Source: Lentibacter algarum (lineage in GTDB: Bacteria; Pseudomonadota; Alphaproteobacteria; Rhodobacterales; Rhodobacteraceae). From it: 64,000 nucleotides of DNA. Where the stretch lies: assembly GCF_040580765.1 (NCBI RefSeq), contig NZ_CP158687.1:1736001-1800000 (forward strand). The letters are read 5' to 3'. The notes beneath the pieces were generated by a model. That model saw only the letters and a list, made by a program, of their open reading frames with translations. It made no database searches and was not told where the DNA came from. A program made the translations under genes and the position numbers. This document shows, in pieces, positions 35,792 to 44,795 of this stretch. How positions within the stretch are numbered: position 1 is the stretch's first letter; each line of letters starts with the position of its first letter.

Positions 35792-35866
35792 TCGCTTCTC
35801 CATTGGTCTTTTTCTCATAATGTCGCGTTCAGCAGCGCGATACATCAAAAACAGACAAAAAGCTCT

Positions 35867-35880
35867 TTCAAATATTTGAA
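35867..35880. promoter_or_regulatory. perfect 14-bp palindrome between uraH and puuE
   Basis: TTCAAATATTTGAA lies 76 bp from the uraH start and 52 bp from the puuE start. A perfect A+T-rich palindrome in a divergent promoter of one pathway is a strong operator candidate, most simply for the neighbouring LysR protein. Confidence 0.55.
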
Positions 35881-35931
35881 TAAAGTTCCAACTTTTATTT
35901 CAGTATAGAAGGGATGAAAAATAGGAGATCG

Positions 35932-37350
35932 ATGGTGAAGCGCTATCCACGCGACATGCGAGGCTATGGAGAGAATACTCCAAATGCGGCTTGGCCAAAT
36001 AAAGCCAAAATCGCGGTTCAGTTTGTCTTGAACTATGAAGAAGGTGGAGAAAATTGCACGCTTCACGGCGACCCAGCTTCAGAAGCTTTTCTGTCAGACA
36101 TACCCGGAGCAGCACCGTGGCAGGGACAACGCCATTGGAATATGGAATCCGTCTATGAATATGGGGCACGAGCAGGCTTCTGGCGATTGCACCGGTTGTT
36201 CACTGGAGTAGATATTCCCCTGACGATGTACGGGGTAGCAACCGCTCTAGCGCGCAGTCCGGAACAAGTTCAGGCCATGAAGAACGCCAACTGGGAAATC
36301 GCCAGTCACGGCCTGAAGTGGGTTGAGCATAAAGACATGCCCGAAAGCGTGGAACGTGCCGCGATCGCTGAGGCTATAAAACTGCACACAGAGGTCGTCG
36401 GTAGCGCACCGCGCGGCTGGTATACTGGCAGATGTTCGGAAAACACTGTGAGGCTTGTCGCCGAAACAGGGCTTTTCGATTATATCTCGGATACATATGA
36501 CGACGACCTTCCCTATTGGTTGGAAGTCGCAGATCGGGATCAGCTCATCATTCCCTACACCCTCGAAGCCAATGACATGCGCTTCGCAACAGCGCCCGGT
36601 TGGGTCACGGGGCAAGATTTCGGGCAATATCTCATCGATTCGTTTGACACACTTTATTCCGAAGGCGGCGAAGGGCGGCCAGCTATGATGTCAGTGGGTC
36701 TACATTGTCGCCTTATCGGACGCCCAGGGAAGATTGCAGGCCTTAAACGGTTTATTGAGCACATCCAAAAGCATGACAACGTATGGTGTCCGCGTAGAGT
36801 TGATATTGCCAAGCATTGGGCAACACTACATCCGCATTCACGTAAAGAGCGACCAAGCCAAATGAGCCAAGAAAGGTTTGTAGAGCAGTTCGGATCAATC
36901 TTTGAACACTCCCCTTGGATTGCACAGCGTGCGTGGGAGTTGGAGCTTGGTTCGGCGCATGATTGCGCGGCAGGCGTCCACAGCGCTCTGAGCCGCATTT
37001 TCAGAACCGCTTCTGCTGAAGAGAAACATGGAGTGTTGATTGCCCACCCTGATTTGGCCGGCAAACTGGCCGCAGCAGGAGAGCTCACCGCAGAAAGCAC
37101 ATCAGAACAAGCCAGTGCAGGACTAGACTACCTAACCAGTGAAGAGCGAAGTCATTTTACAAAGCTTAACTCTGACTACGTAGCAAAGCACGGTTTTCCA
37201 TTCATCATCGCAGTTCGTGACCATGATAAAGCATCAATTCTCGCTGCGTTCGACCAGCGGATTAACAATACCAGAGCTATCGAGTTCGAGGAGGCTTGCA
37301 GGCAGGTTGAACGGATCGCTCATTTCCGGCTCAAGGATATTCTTCCGTGA
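35932..37350 (+). CDS. puuE: allantoinase PuuE fused to OHCU decarboxylase
   Basis: 472 residues from the ATG at 35932 (TAGGAG five bases upstream; an ATG at 35914 is worse). Residues 1-300 form a polysaccharide-deacetylase-like allantoinase (YPRDMRGYGENTP, ASHGLKWVEHKDM, GWYTGRCSENT). From about 308 there is a full OHCU decarboxylase domain with its catalytic His372 in IAHPDLAGK. The one chain therefore makes allantoin from OHCU and opens it to allantoate. Its stop overlaps the GTG start of allA (GTGA). Confidence 0.95.
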   Translation: MVKRYPRDMRGYGENTPNAAWPNKAKIAVQFVLNYEEGGENCTLHGDPASEAFLSDIPGAAPWQGQRHWNMESVYEYGARAGFWRLHRLFTGVDIPLTMYGVATALARSPEQVQAMKNANWEIASHGLKWVEHKDMPESVERAAIAEAIKLHTEVVGSAPRGWYTGRCSENTVRLVAETGLFDYISDTYDDDLPYWLEVADRDQLIIPYTLEANDMRFATAPGWVTGQDFGQYLIDSFDTLYSEGGEGRPAMMSVGLHCRLIGRPGKIAGLKRFIEHIQKHDNVWCPRRVDIAKHWATLHPHSRKERPSQMSQERFVEQFGSIFEHSPWIAQRAWELELGSAHDCAAGVHSALSRIFRTASAEEKHGVLIAHPDLAGKLAAAGELTAESTSEQASAGLDYLTSEERSHFTKLNSDYVAKHGFPFIIAVRDHDKASILAAFDQRINNTRAIEFEEACRQVERIAHFRLKDILP

Positions 37351-37832
37351 GCGCGCTATTAACACTGGAACCCCTCACTCGTGAAGCTTTTGCACCCTAC
37401 GGCGATGTTATCGAAGTTTCAGGTGAGCCTGACAAGCTGATCAATCAAGGCATGTGTGGACGCTTCCATGATCTCGCGAAGCTTGACTTTGGGTCGGGTC
37501 AGGCTGGGATCAGCCTGTTTGACGCGCAAGCAAGGCACTTTCCTTACACTCTCGACATGATGGAGCGACATCCCGAAGGCAGTCAGGCCTTTATACCTCT
37601 GTCTGGCGTCCCCATGATTATTAGCGTTGCCAAAGACAATTCTGGCAAACCCGGACTGCCAAGGGCCTTTCTCTCAAAGCCTCATCAATCCATCAACATA
37701 CATCGCAATACGTGGCACGGTGTATTGGCTCCTGTTGAACGCGCAGGCCAGTACATTGTGATCGACCGTATTGGCGATACCCCCAACTTAGAAGAATACT
37801 ACTTTCAAGACTCTTATATCGTGAACGTTTAA
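37347..37832 (+). CDS. allA: ureidoglycolate lyase
   Basis: 161 residues, GTG start overlapping puuE. LTREAFAPYGDVIEVSG and MMERHPEGSQAFIPLSGVPMIISVAKD and NTWHGVLAPV match AllA, which splits ureidoglycolate into glyoxylate and urea. A cupin-like fold, cytosolic. Translational coupling to puuE suggests matched amounts. Confidence 0.95.
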   Translation: MSALLTLEPLTREAFAPYGDVIEVSGEPDKLINQGMCGRFHDLAKLDFGSGQAGISLFDAQARHFPYTLDMMERHPEGSQAFIPLSGVPMIISVAKDNSGKPGLPRAFLSKPHQSINIHRNTWHGVLAPVERAGQYIVIDRIGDTPNLEEYYFQDSYIVNV

Positions 37833-37885
37833 CCAAATGCCCCTCCATAAGAAGGGGGAAAACCAACAGTCATACGGAGGTTACT

Positions 37886-39316
37886 ATGGCTCAGAACTCA
37901 ATTGGGACACCCGAACAACTCAGGGATCCGAACTACACCCCAGCCCTTTCCAAAGCGATCCCGCTTGGGATTCAGCATGTGTTGGCGATGTTCGTATCAA
38001 ACGTCACACCAGCCATCATTGTTGCAGGCGCAGCAGGTTTTGGTTTTGGATCAAACTCACCAGATTTCCCAGAGCTACTCTATCTTATTCAAATGTCGAT
38101 GCTCTTTGCTGGCGTTGCAACACTCATGCAAACACTAACCATTGGCCCAGTCGGCGCTGCACTACCTATCGTTCAAGGGACGTCTTTTGCCTTTTTGCCA
38201 ATTATGATTCCACTTGTAGCTGGCAAAGGCGTTGATGCGCTTGCAGCTCTTTTCGGCGGCGTGCTGATCGGTGGCATCTTTCACGCCCTATTGGGGACCG
38301 TCATTGGTAAAATTCGCTTTGCGCTTCCCCCGCTGGTCACAGGCCTCGTTGTGACAATGATTGGTCTCGCGCTCGTAAAGGTGGGCATTCAGTATGCCGC
38401 TGGCGGTGTTCCAGCCATGGGGACACCGGAGTACGGCTCCTTGCTCAATTGGTCGGCGGCCCTTGTTGTGATCGTCGTCACGCTTGGTTTGAAGTTTTTC
38501 ACTCGCGGAATGTTGTCCATCTCAGCAGTGCTAATCGGCCTGATCGTCGGCTATATCTATGCGCTCGCTGTTGGAATGCTAACGTTCGATGCTATCGCAA
38601 GCTCATGGTCACGCTCGGCCGCTTTTGCCCTCCCACAGCCTTTCAAATACGGCTTTGAGTTCTCGGCAGCGGCAGTTATCGGCTTTTGCCTCATGGCCTT
38701 CATCTCGGCTATCGAAACCGTTGGAGATGTATCAGGTATCTGTAAAGGTGGCGCAGGCCGTGAAGCGACCGACAAAGAAATCGAAGGCGCAACTTATGCG
38801 GACGGTCTCGGCACGGCAGTTGCCGGTATCTTCGGTGGCTTCCCAAACACATCCTTTAGCCAAAACGTAGGCCTGATTGCTATGACGGGGGTCATGAGCC
38901 GCCATGTCGTCACATGCGGCGCCATCTTCTTAATTATCTGCGGACTTGTTCCAAAAGTAGGTGGCGTTATTCGCACAGTCCCAATTGAAGTATTGGGTGG
39001 CGGTGTAATCGTTATGTTTGGGATGGTTGTCGCTGCGGGTATTTCAATGCTTTCGGATGTGAATTGGAACCGACGCAATATGGTTATCTTCGCGATTGCC
39101 CTCTCGATTGGCCTTGGCCTGCAGCTTGAGCCCAATGCGCTTCAGCATATGGGCGCGACTGCAAGAGTGCTGCTGACATCTGGACTATTGCCAGCGGCTG
39201 CAATTGCGATTGTTTTGAACCTGATCTTGCCAGAAGAACTTTCAGATGAAGCAACAGAAGAAGTCTCAGGTGGACATGCCGGCCATGGTCGTGGATCACT
39301 TCAAAAAGACGACTAA
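37886..39316 (+). CDS. NCS2 family urate/xanthine permease
   Basis: 476 residues, about fourteen helices. SKAIPLGIQHVLAMFVSNVTPAII near the start, the family motif NTSFSQNVGLIAMTGVMSR with QNVG near residue 325 and a conserved GLFP-like loop fit bacterial purine permeases of the UacT/PbuX branch. It would import urate or xanthine with protons for the degradation genes around it. ACGGAGG before the ATG supports the start. It ends at a strong terminator. Confidence 0.93.
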   Translation: MAQNSIGTPEQLRDPNYTPALSKAIPLGIQHVLAMFVSNVTPAIIVAGAAGFGFGSNSPDFPELLYLIQMSMLFAGVATLMQTLTIGPVGAALPIVQGTSFAFLPIMIPLVAGKGVDALAALFGGVLIGGIFHALLGTVIGKIRFALPPLVTGLVVTMIGLALVKVGIQYAAGGVPAMGTPEYGSLLNWSAALVVIVVTLGLKFFTRGMLSISAVLIGLIVGYIYALAVGMLTFDAIASSWSRSAAFALPQPFKYGFEFSAAAVIGFCLMAFISAIETVGDVSGICKGGAGREATDKEIEGATYADGLGTAVAGIFGGFPNTSFSQNVGLIAMTGVMSRHVVTCGAIFLIICGLVPKVGGVIRTVPIEVLGGGVIVMFGMVVAAGISMLSDVNWNRRNMVIFAIALSIGLGLQLEPNALQHMGATARVLLTSGLLPAAAIAIVLNLILPEELSDEATEEVSGGHAGHGRGSLQKDD

Positions 39317-39342
39317 GCCTTACTAGAGCTTTGCCCAAAATG

Positions 39343-39373
39343 AAAACCGGCGCTCCTGAGCGCCGGTTTTTTT
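39343..39373 (+). terminator. intrinsic terminator between the permease and the aminohydrolase gene
   Basis: AAAACCGGCGCT (39343-39354), loop CCTG, AGCGCCGGTTTT (39359-39370) and a T-run to 39373. The symmetric A and T runs allow it to work for the convergent gene as well. Confidence 0.95.
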
Positions 39374-39398
39374 ATTTGAAGACATAGACTCACGCGTT

Positions 39399-40229
39399 TC
39401 AAAGATGAGCAGGAAACTTCATGTGTCGATTTACGTCTTTATACAACAAATAGCGAAATGGCCCCGGCCCCCCCGCGTAGCAGGCTTGCGGGCAGAACGC
39501 GCGAAGCCACATAAAATCACCCGCCTCAACCTCAACCCAATCTTGATTGAGGCGATAGACGGCTTTGCCTTCGAGGACATAAAGGCCGTGTTCCATGACA
39601 TGGGTTTCCGCAAAAGGGATGACGGCGCCCGGCTGAAAAGTCACAACATTCACATGCATGTCATGGCGCAGATCGTTCGTGTCAACAAAACGTGTTGTCG
39701 CCCACTTGCCGTCTGTTCCAGGCATCGCAGTTGGGGGAATATCTTTCTCGTTGGTGACAAATGCCTCAGGGGCTTCAAGACCTGAAACAGCTTCATATCG
39801 CTTGCGCACCCAGTGAAACTTTACAACGTTGTCTGTGTGGTTTTTCATGGACCACAAGGCATCAGGCGGCAGATAGGCATACCCGCCTGTCTCCAAGAGA
39901 TGATCAACCCCTTCAACGGTCAGCGTCAAAGCACCTTCGACCACAAAGAGAACAGCCTGCACTCCTGCTTCCGTTTCAGGTCGATCGCTCCCGCCACCAG
40001 GCGAAACCTCTGCGATGTACTGCGAAAACGTTTCCGAAAAGCCAGACAGTGGCCGAGCAATAACCCAAAATCGAGCTTTATCCCAAAAAGGCAAAAGGCT
40101 GGTCACAATATCGCTAAACGTTCCTTTCGGGATTACCGCATAGGCCTCCGTAAACATCGCCCGATCTGTCAACAATTGCGTTTGAGGGGCAAGCCCACCT
40201 TGTGGCGCATAGTAATCTGTTTTTTTCAA
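39399..40229 (-). CDS. (S)-ureidoglycine aminohydrolase
   Basis: 276 residues of a double cupin. ARPLSGFSETFSQYIAEVSPGGGSDRPE in the first half and HVMEHGLYVLEGKAVYRLN with WVEVEAGDFMWLRAFCPQACYAGG in the second carry the metal ligands of UGHY/YlbA. It turns ureidoglycine into ureidoglycolate and ammonia, feeding AllA. The allantoate amidohydrolase that would make its substrate is not in this window. Confidence 0.93.
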   Translation of the reverse strand: MKKTDYYAPQGGLAPQTQLLTDRAMFTEAYAVIPKGTFSDIVTSLLPFWDKARFWVIARPLSGFSETFSQYIAEVSPGGGSDRPETEAGVQAVLFVVEGALTLTVEGVDHLLETGGYAYLPPDALWSMKNHTDNVVKFHWVRKRYEAVSGLEAPEAFVTNEKDIPPTAMPGTDGKWATTRFVDTNDLRHDMHVNVVTFQPGAVIPFAETHVMEHGLYVLEGKAVYRLNQDWVEVEAGDFMWLRAFCPQACYAGGPGPFRYLLYKDVNRHMKFPAHL

Positions 40230-40322
40230 GATCGAGCCCTCTTCAATAATGTGTCGGCCTATTCAAACGCCTAACCCCATTATTTCCAATCATTTTAAAC
40301 ACATCAAACACCTAAAGGATTA

Positions 40323-40337
40323 TCAAGATTTACTTGA
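40323..40337. promoter_or_regulatory. inverted repeat upstream of the aminohydrolase
   Basis: TCAAG-ATTTA-CTTGA in the 222-bp divergent gap between the aminohydrolase and the hydrolase-OsmC gene. It resembles the palindrome at 35867-35880 in its outer TCAA...TTGA but has wider spacing, so shared control is only possible. Confidence 0.25.
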
Positions 40338-40451
40338 AATCACTCCAACGATTGAACTGCACAGCGTCACATCAACGTGAAGCTCATGTCACATAGGTGG
40401 CGCTTTGCAGAGCTGGATCATACCCTTAGCTCAGATGCGCAAGGAGCTCAC

Positions 40452-41666
40452 ATGGTCGTTGAAAAATTTACATTCGCAAACCAGGATGGCCAACAATTGG
40501 CCGCACGGTTCGATTTACCAGAAGGCCCACATCTGGCCAGTGCGTTGTTTGCACATTGCTTTACCTGTTCGAAAGATATCCCAGCGGCGAAACGTATCGC
40601 CCAAAGGCTCGCTGCACAGGGCATCGCGGTGTTGCGCTTTGACTTTACTGGCCTTGGACATTCGGGAGGGGAATTTTCAAACACAAACTTCTCAACCAAT
40701 ATGTTCGACTTGATCGCCGCAACCCAAGCCATGACAGAGCGCGGCTTTCCACCAAGCCTTCTTATTGGCCATAGTCTTGGAGGCGCTGCCGTTTTGGCCG
40801 TTGCAGACCAAATCAAATCGGCGAAGGCCATTGTCACTATTGGAGCCCCTTTTGAGCCCTCAAACGTCATTGAACACTTTACTGAGAAGCATGTCGAGAT
40901 CGTCGAAAATGGTTCTGCTGAGGTTCGTCTTGGTGGGCGACCATTTACCATACGAGACAGCTTCTTGAAGGATATCAGTACGCACAAACTACGCGAAGCG
41001 GTGGCAACTTTGGGGAAGGCTCTATTGGTACTACACGCGCCACGCGATGAAATCGTGAGCATCGATAACGCTGCAAAAATCTTTATGACGGCAAAACATC
41101 CGAAGAGTTTTATAACGCTGGATGACGCTGATCACTTGATCAGCCGTGTAAACGACGCTGAGTACACGGCGGAGGTCATCAGCTCGTGGGTGTCACGATA
41201 TCTAGACATCCGTCCCCCTGCCCCACCACCAGGAGCGCCAGAAGGCATTACACGGGTGCGAGAAGTAGACCCACTCGGCTTTTTACAAGACGTGATGTCT
41301 GGCCCATACCATCATACCCTTGCCGACGAGCCAAAAGCTTACGGTGGGGGCAACAAAGGAATGTCTCCATACGGGTTTGTGTCAGCGGGCCTCGGAGCCT
41401 GCACTTCAATGACCATTCGAATGTATGCGAGGCGCAAAGGTTGGCCACTTGATCATGTCCGCGTGGATGTAAGCCACGAAAAGGTTCATGCTCAGGACGC
41501 TGGGGGCAACAGCGGTGAAAGGATCGATGGATTTAAGCGCGCAATCACACTTGAAGGCGATCTAACAGCCGATCAACGCCAAAAACTTCTCGAGATTGCA
41601 GACAAATGCCCAGTCCATCGAACGCTTGAGCGTGCAAATCAGGTCACAACCATTCTAGCCAAATGA
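40452..41666 (+). CDS. alpha/beta hydrolase fused to an OsmC domain
   Basis: 404 residues from the ATG at 40452 (AAGGAG upstream); a GTG at 40377 is less likely. Residues about 1-255 form an alpha/beta hydrolase with nucleophile Ser108 in GHSLGG, Asp in APRDEIVS and His in DDADHLIS. Residues about 268-404 form an OsmC/Ohr domain with the peroxidatic Cys in GLGACTSMTIRMYA and a second Cys in DKCPVHRTLE. Such fusions are known; a link between ester or thioester cleavage and peroxide or electrophile defence is likely, but the substrate is unknown. Its stop abuts ccmG. Confidence 0.92.
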   Translation: MVVEKFTFANQDGQQLAARFDLPEGPHLASALFAHCFTCSKDIPAAKRIAQRLAAQGIAVLRFDFTGLGHSGGEFSNTNFSTNMFDLIAATQAMTERGFPPSLLIGHSLGGAAVLAVADQIKSAKAIVTIGAPFEPSNVIEHFTEKHVEIVENGSAEVRLGGRPFTIRDSFLKDISTHKLREAVATLGKALLVLHAPRDEIVSIDNAAKIFMTAKHPKSFITLDDADHLISRVNDAEYTAEVISSWVSRYLDIRPPAPPPGAPEGITRVREVDPLGFLQDVMSGPYHHTLADEPKAYGGGNKGMSPYGFVSAGLGACTSMTIRMYARRKGWPLDHVRVDVSHEKVHAQDAGGNSGERIDGFKRAITLEGDLTADQRQKLLEIADKCPVHRTLERANQVTTILAK

Positions 41667-42236
41667 CTACAGGCCAGCTTGTGCATCTTGTATTGCGGGC
41701 AGGATTGTTTGTTCTATCGCGCGCTGCGTAATCGGCCCAGCAAAACGTAAAACGATAATACCGTTTGAATCTATTACGTATGTCTCAGGGACACCGTAAA
41801 CGCCCCAATTAAGGGCCATACGTCCAGTTTCATCCGCTCCAATACTTTTATAAGGGTCACCAAGATCTGCGAGAAACTTTAGTGCATTGGGCGCTTTGTC
41901 TTTATAATTCACCCCATAAATCTCAATACCACTCTTCGCGAGCGCTTCAAGCTGTGGGTGCTCGACACGACATGGTGCACACCAACTCGCCCAGAAATTC
42001 ACGAGCTTAACACCGTCGGCTCGCAAGGTCTCATCCGTGAAGGTTGCACCTGTTCCAAGTTGGGTAATCTCAACCGCTGGAGCAGACTTACCCTCAAGTG
42101 CGGATGGCAAGGCATCAGGATCTTCGCGCTGAAGCCCGAGAAACATTAAGACAGCCAGTCCCGCGAAGATCAGTGGCGGGGCAAGCATCACAGGGGATAC
42201 CTTAGCCACGCGACTTCCTCCGATTTTCGATTTCAT
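41667..42236 (-). CDS. ccmG: CcmG/DsbE-type thiol:disulfide oxidoreductase
   Basis: 189 residues. A membrane anchor (about residues 15-35) is followed by a thioredoxin fold with WASWCAPCRVEHPQLEALAK. It keeps the apocytochrome c CXXCH cysteines reduced in the periplasm for heme attachment. Its start overlaps ccmD by 35 bp, unusually long, so the real start may be a little downstream. Last gene of the secDF-ccm run. Confidence 0.93.
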   Translation of the reverse strand: MKSKIGGSRVAKVSPVMLAPPLIFAGLAVLMFLGLQREDPDALPSALEGKSAPAVEITQLGTGATFTDETLRADGVKLVNFWASWCAPCRVEHPQLEALAKSGIEIYGVNYKDKAPNALKFLADLGDPYKSIGADETGRMALNWGVYGVPETYVIDSNGIIVLRFAGPITQRAIEQTILPAIQDAQAGL

Positions 42237-42360
42237 TAAGCTCCGCTTTGACGCGGCGTGCTCGGGACAGACTTAAAAGAACAATAGCAACGATTAGACC
42301 AATCGAAACAGCATACGCTGACAACACTTCAACTGCATATTTTCCAAGATCAGGCATCAT
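42202..42360 (-). CDS. ccmD: heme exporter subunit CcmD
   Basis: 52 residues from 42360, whose ATG overlaps the ccmC stop (ATGA). MMPDLGKYAVEVLSAYAVSIGLIVAIVLLSL gives one membrane helix, followed by a basic tail RARRVKAELNEIENRRKS. CcmD helps CcmABC release heme-loaded CcmE. Small genes like this are easily missed. Confidence 0.92.
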   Translation of the reverse strand: MMPDLGKYAVEVLSAYAVSIGLIVAIVLLSLSRARRVKAELNEIENRRKSRG

Positions 42361-43088
42361 CCCAACCGCTCCTGTGCCAAGAGAGCTCGCGCGCGGCGTG
42401 CCCTGATTTCTGTGTTCGTGCGCAGTATGACCAGTGCAACAAACAGCAAAACGAAGCCTGCAATGGAGACAAGTGCTGGATACCAAAAGACATCAGCAAC
42501 ATTTTCTTTCTTGTCCAAGGACAGAGACGCCCCTTGATGAAGCCCTTGGTTCCAGAAGTTGACGGCATATCGGGACAGCAATGCAAAAACTGAACCCACA
42601 AGGCACAAAACACTGGTCAAATCAGCAGCGGTATCGTCGTTTTCTATCGCACTCCAAAGCGCCATATACCCCAAGTAAAAAAGAAATAGGATCAGGAAGG
42701 ACGTTAAGCGCGGATCCCATGCCCACCATGTTCCCCACATTGGCTGCCCCCAGACCGCGCCTGTGAAAAGCGCGATAAGTGTCATGATTGCACCAACAGG
42801 TGCAGCTGCGCGAGCTGCCAATGCGCTTACGTGATGCCGCCGAACGATCCAAACCAACGACGTGATCAACATCATTACCCAAATATTGATCGCCATCATC
42901 GCACTGGGGACGTGGATGTAGAAAATTTTGACAGTCGAGCCCTGCCGAAAGTCATCAGGCGTAAAGAAAAAACCCCAGCCGAGGCCAGTCACCAGAAAAA
43001 CTGCAGCCGCCACGGCAATAAATGGCAGTGCGGCTTCCGTGGTCCGCATAAACTTCAGCGGGTTTGCATATTCCCAAATCGACGCCAT
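42357..43088 (-). CDS. ccmC: heme exporter CcmC
   Basis: 243 residues, six helices. The periplasmic WWD domain WGTWWAWDPRLTS, with flanking histidines in YIHVPSAMM, is the heme-binding site that loads heme on CcmE. It overlaps ccmD by ATGA and follows ccmB after 69 bp. Confidence 0.97.
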   Translation of the reverse strand: MASIWEYANPLKFMRTTEAALPFIAVAAAVFLVTGLGWGFFFTPDDFRQGSTVKIFYIHVPSAMMAINIWVMMLITSLVWIVRRHHVSALAARAAAPVGAIMTLIALFTGAVWGQPMWGTWWAWDPRLTSFLILFLFYLGYMALWSAIENDDTAADLTSVLCLVGSVFALLSRYAVNFWNQGLHQGASLSLDKKENVADVFWYPALVSIAGFVLLFVALVILRTNTEIRARRARALLAQERLG

Positions 43089-43157
43089 TGAGCTCTTCCC
43101 CTTTTACGTATTCCCATGCCTGAATTTGTCAGCAAATGCCAGCACTCTGATGTCACA

Positions 43158-43814
43158 TTAGCGCAAGTTCACTCTGAGCACCGCGGCACTAGCAATTGGT
43201 AAAAGCGCCAAGGCCGCGAGACTAATTCCAGAAAGCATTAAAAGAGGGGTTGTATATGGCTGGCCCTCAGCTCCCCGTCTGGCGACCTCGGCACCAAATA
43301 TAAGCGTTGGGACATAAAGAGGCAAAACCAAGAGACTGAGTAGCAATCCTCCCCGCTTGATCCCAACGGTTAAGGCCGCCCCAAACGCACCTATAATCGA
43401 GAGCGCGGGTGTCCCCAAAAGCAATGAGACCATGAGCGCAAGATACCCGCTGCTCGGTAAGCTCATCAAAAGCGCAAAAACGGGTGTCGCCAAGACAAGT
43501 GGCAAGCCAGTCGTCAACCAATGGGCAACAGCTTTTACTGTGATGATGCCTTCGAGCGGAAGAGGCGAAGTTGCCAGTAGGTCAAGTGAACCGTCTTCAA
43601 AGTCTAGCGCGAACATTCGATCCAAAGAGAGAAGGCAAGCCAAGAGCGCAGCCACCCACAATACCCCAGGTGCAATCCGTCCCAACAGATTGGTCTCAGG
43701 GCCGACACCAAATGGGATGAGGACAACGACAATAAGGAAGAACGAGAGCCCAAGGCCGAAGCCCCCTCCTGCGCGGACAGCGAGGCGCAAATCCCGTCTC
43801 AGAAGCGCCATCAT
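43158..43814 (-). CDS. ccmB: heme exporter CcmB
   Basis: 218 residues, six helices; [44 protein letters not shown] is typical of CcmB. It is the membrane partner of the CcmA ATPase in the complex that frees holo-CcmE. Start overlaps the ccmA stop (ATGA). Confidence 0.96.
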   Translation of the reverse strand: MMALLRRDLRLAVRAGGGFGLGLSFFLIVVVLIPFGVGPETNLLGRIAPGVLWVAALLACLLSLDRMFALDFEDGSLDLLATSPLPLEGIITVKAVAHWLTTGLPLVLATPVFALLMSLPSSGYLALMVSLLLGTPALSIIGAFGAALTVGIKRGGLLLSLLVLPLYVPTLIFGAEVARRGAEGQPYTTPLLMLSGISLAALALLPIASAAVLRVNLR

Positions 43815-44428
43815 AGAAAAGCCTCATCAAAGTTATCCTCAAGAGCAGACGTTGCCTTATATGCGCCAATATCAAGCGATATTGCATTTTTTAGGCCCAG
43901 ATCAATATGTGTGGCCATGATCGCAGCACCCCCTGCTTCTAAGTGAGCTTCAATGACCTTGCCAAACATAGCGACCGCGACTTGATCCAGAGAGACTGTC
44001 GGTTCATCGAGAACCCAAACTGGCCGGCCTGTGACCATCAATCGCGCGAGCCCAAGTCTGCGCTTTTGTCCAGCCGACAGCATCCCAGCGGGCCTGTCTC
44101 TCAAGTCGGATAAAGCAAATGCAATCATTGCAGGCTCGATACCCTGTGTCCCAAAGACGCTAGCCCAAAAAGCCAAATTCTCCTCGACCGAAAGCGTCGC
44201 CTTTATGCCATCCACATGCGCAGCATAAGCCATCATATCAGGATCAAGATTTATCTCACCTGCCAATGCAGGCTGCAATCCAGCAAGGGTTCGCAACAAA
44301 GTGGTTTTGCCAATCCCGTTGGGGCCACGGATCACAAGAGCCTGTCCAGCACTGAGGCTAAAGCTCACATCTTTCAGCACAGCCAAACCACCACGTGCAA
44401 CGCTAAGTTTTTGAACGTGAAGCTCCAT
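43811..44428 (-). CDS. ccmA: heme exporter ATPase CcmA
   Basis: 205 residues from the ATG at 44428. Walker [15 protein letters not shown], signature [14 protein letters not shown] and Walker [13 protein letters not shown] are intact. It powers release of heme-CcmE from CcmC. Ten base pairs after the Mth938-like gene; overlaps ccmB by ATGA. Confidence 0.96.
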   Translation of the reverse strand: MELHVQKLSVARGGLAVLKDVSFSLSAGQALVIRGPNGIGKTTLLRTLAGLQPALAGEINLDPDMMAYAAHVDGIKATLSVEENLAFWASVFGTQGIEPAMIAFALSDLRDRPAGMLSAGQKRRLGLARLMVTGRPVWVLDEPTVSLDQVAVAMFGKVIEAHLEAGGAAIMATHIDLGLKNAISLDIGAYKATSALEDNFDEAFL

Positions 44429-44438
44429 AGAGAAGTCC

Positions 44439-44792
44439 TTAAACAGGTAAGGCGGCAAGGGCAACGCGGCGGCCTTCTGCCGCAAGTACATTGTAAGTTC
44501 GGCATGCAGCGGGTGAATTCATGACTTCAACACCCATTCCTGTCGCTTCAATTTTTTGTCGCAAGTCTGACGGCAAATGTGCAATTTCAGCACCTGTTCC
44601 CACAAAAATCACATCAACTGCCCCCTGAAGCGCAAGGAGGCTCTGAAAGTCGTCATATCCCTCCCAAAGCTTTGCGCCCTCAGCAGTCAAAAGCATTCCG
44701 CTCTCGATACGATGACCTCCAATTTTGAAAAAACCCTGTCCATAGCTCTCGACAGGCTGGGCTTCGGCAAAGTGCATTTCAGTCAATTTCAT
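44439..44792 (-). CDS. Mth938-like (DUF498) protein, NDUFAF3 homologue
   Basis: 117 residues. [19 protein letters not shown] and [44 protein letters not shown] are diagnostic of the Mth938 fold; the human homologue NDUFAF3 assists complex I assembly. A cytosolic protein of unknown bacterial role. It is embedded between the TSUP gene (3 bp) and ccmA, in the secDF-ccm run, a link seen in related bacteria. Confidence 0.88.
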   Translation of the reverse strand: MKLTEMHFAEAQPVESYGQGFFKIGGHRIESGMLLTAEGAKLWEGYDDFQSLLALQGAVDVIFVGTGAEIAHLPSDLRQKIEATGMGVEVMNSPAACRTYNVLAAEGRRVALAALPV

Positions 44793-44795
44793 ATT

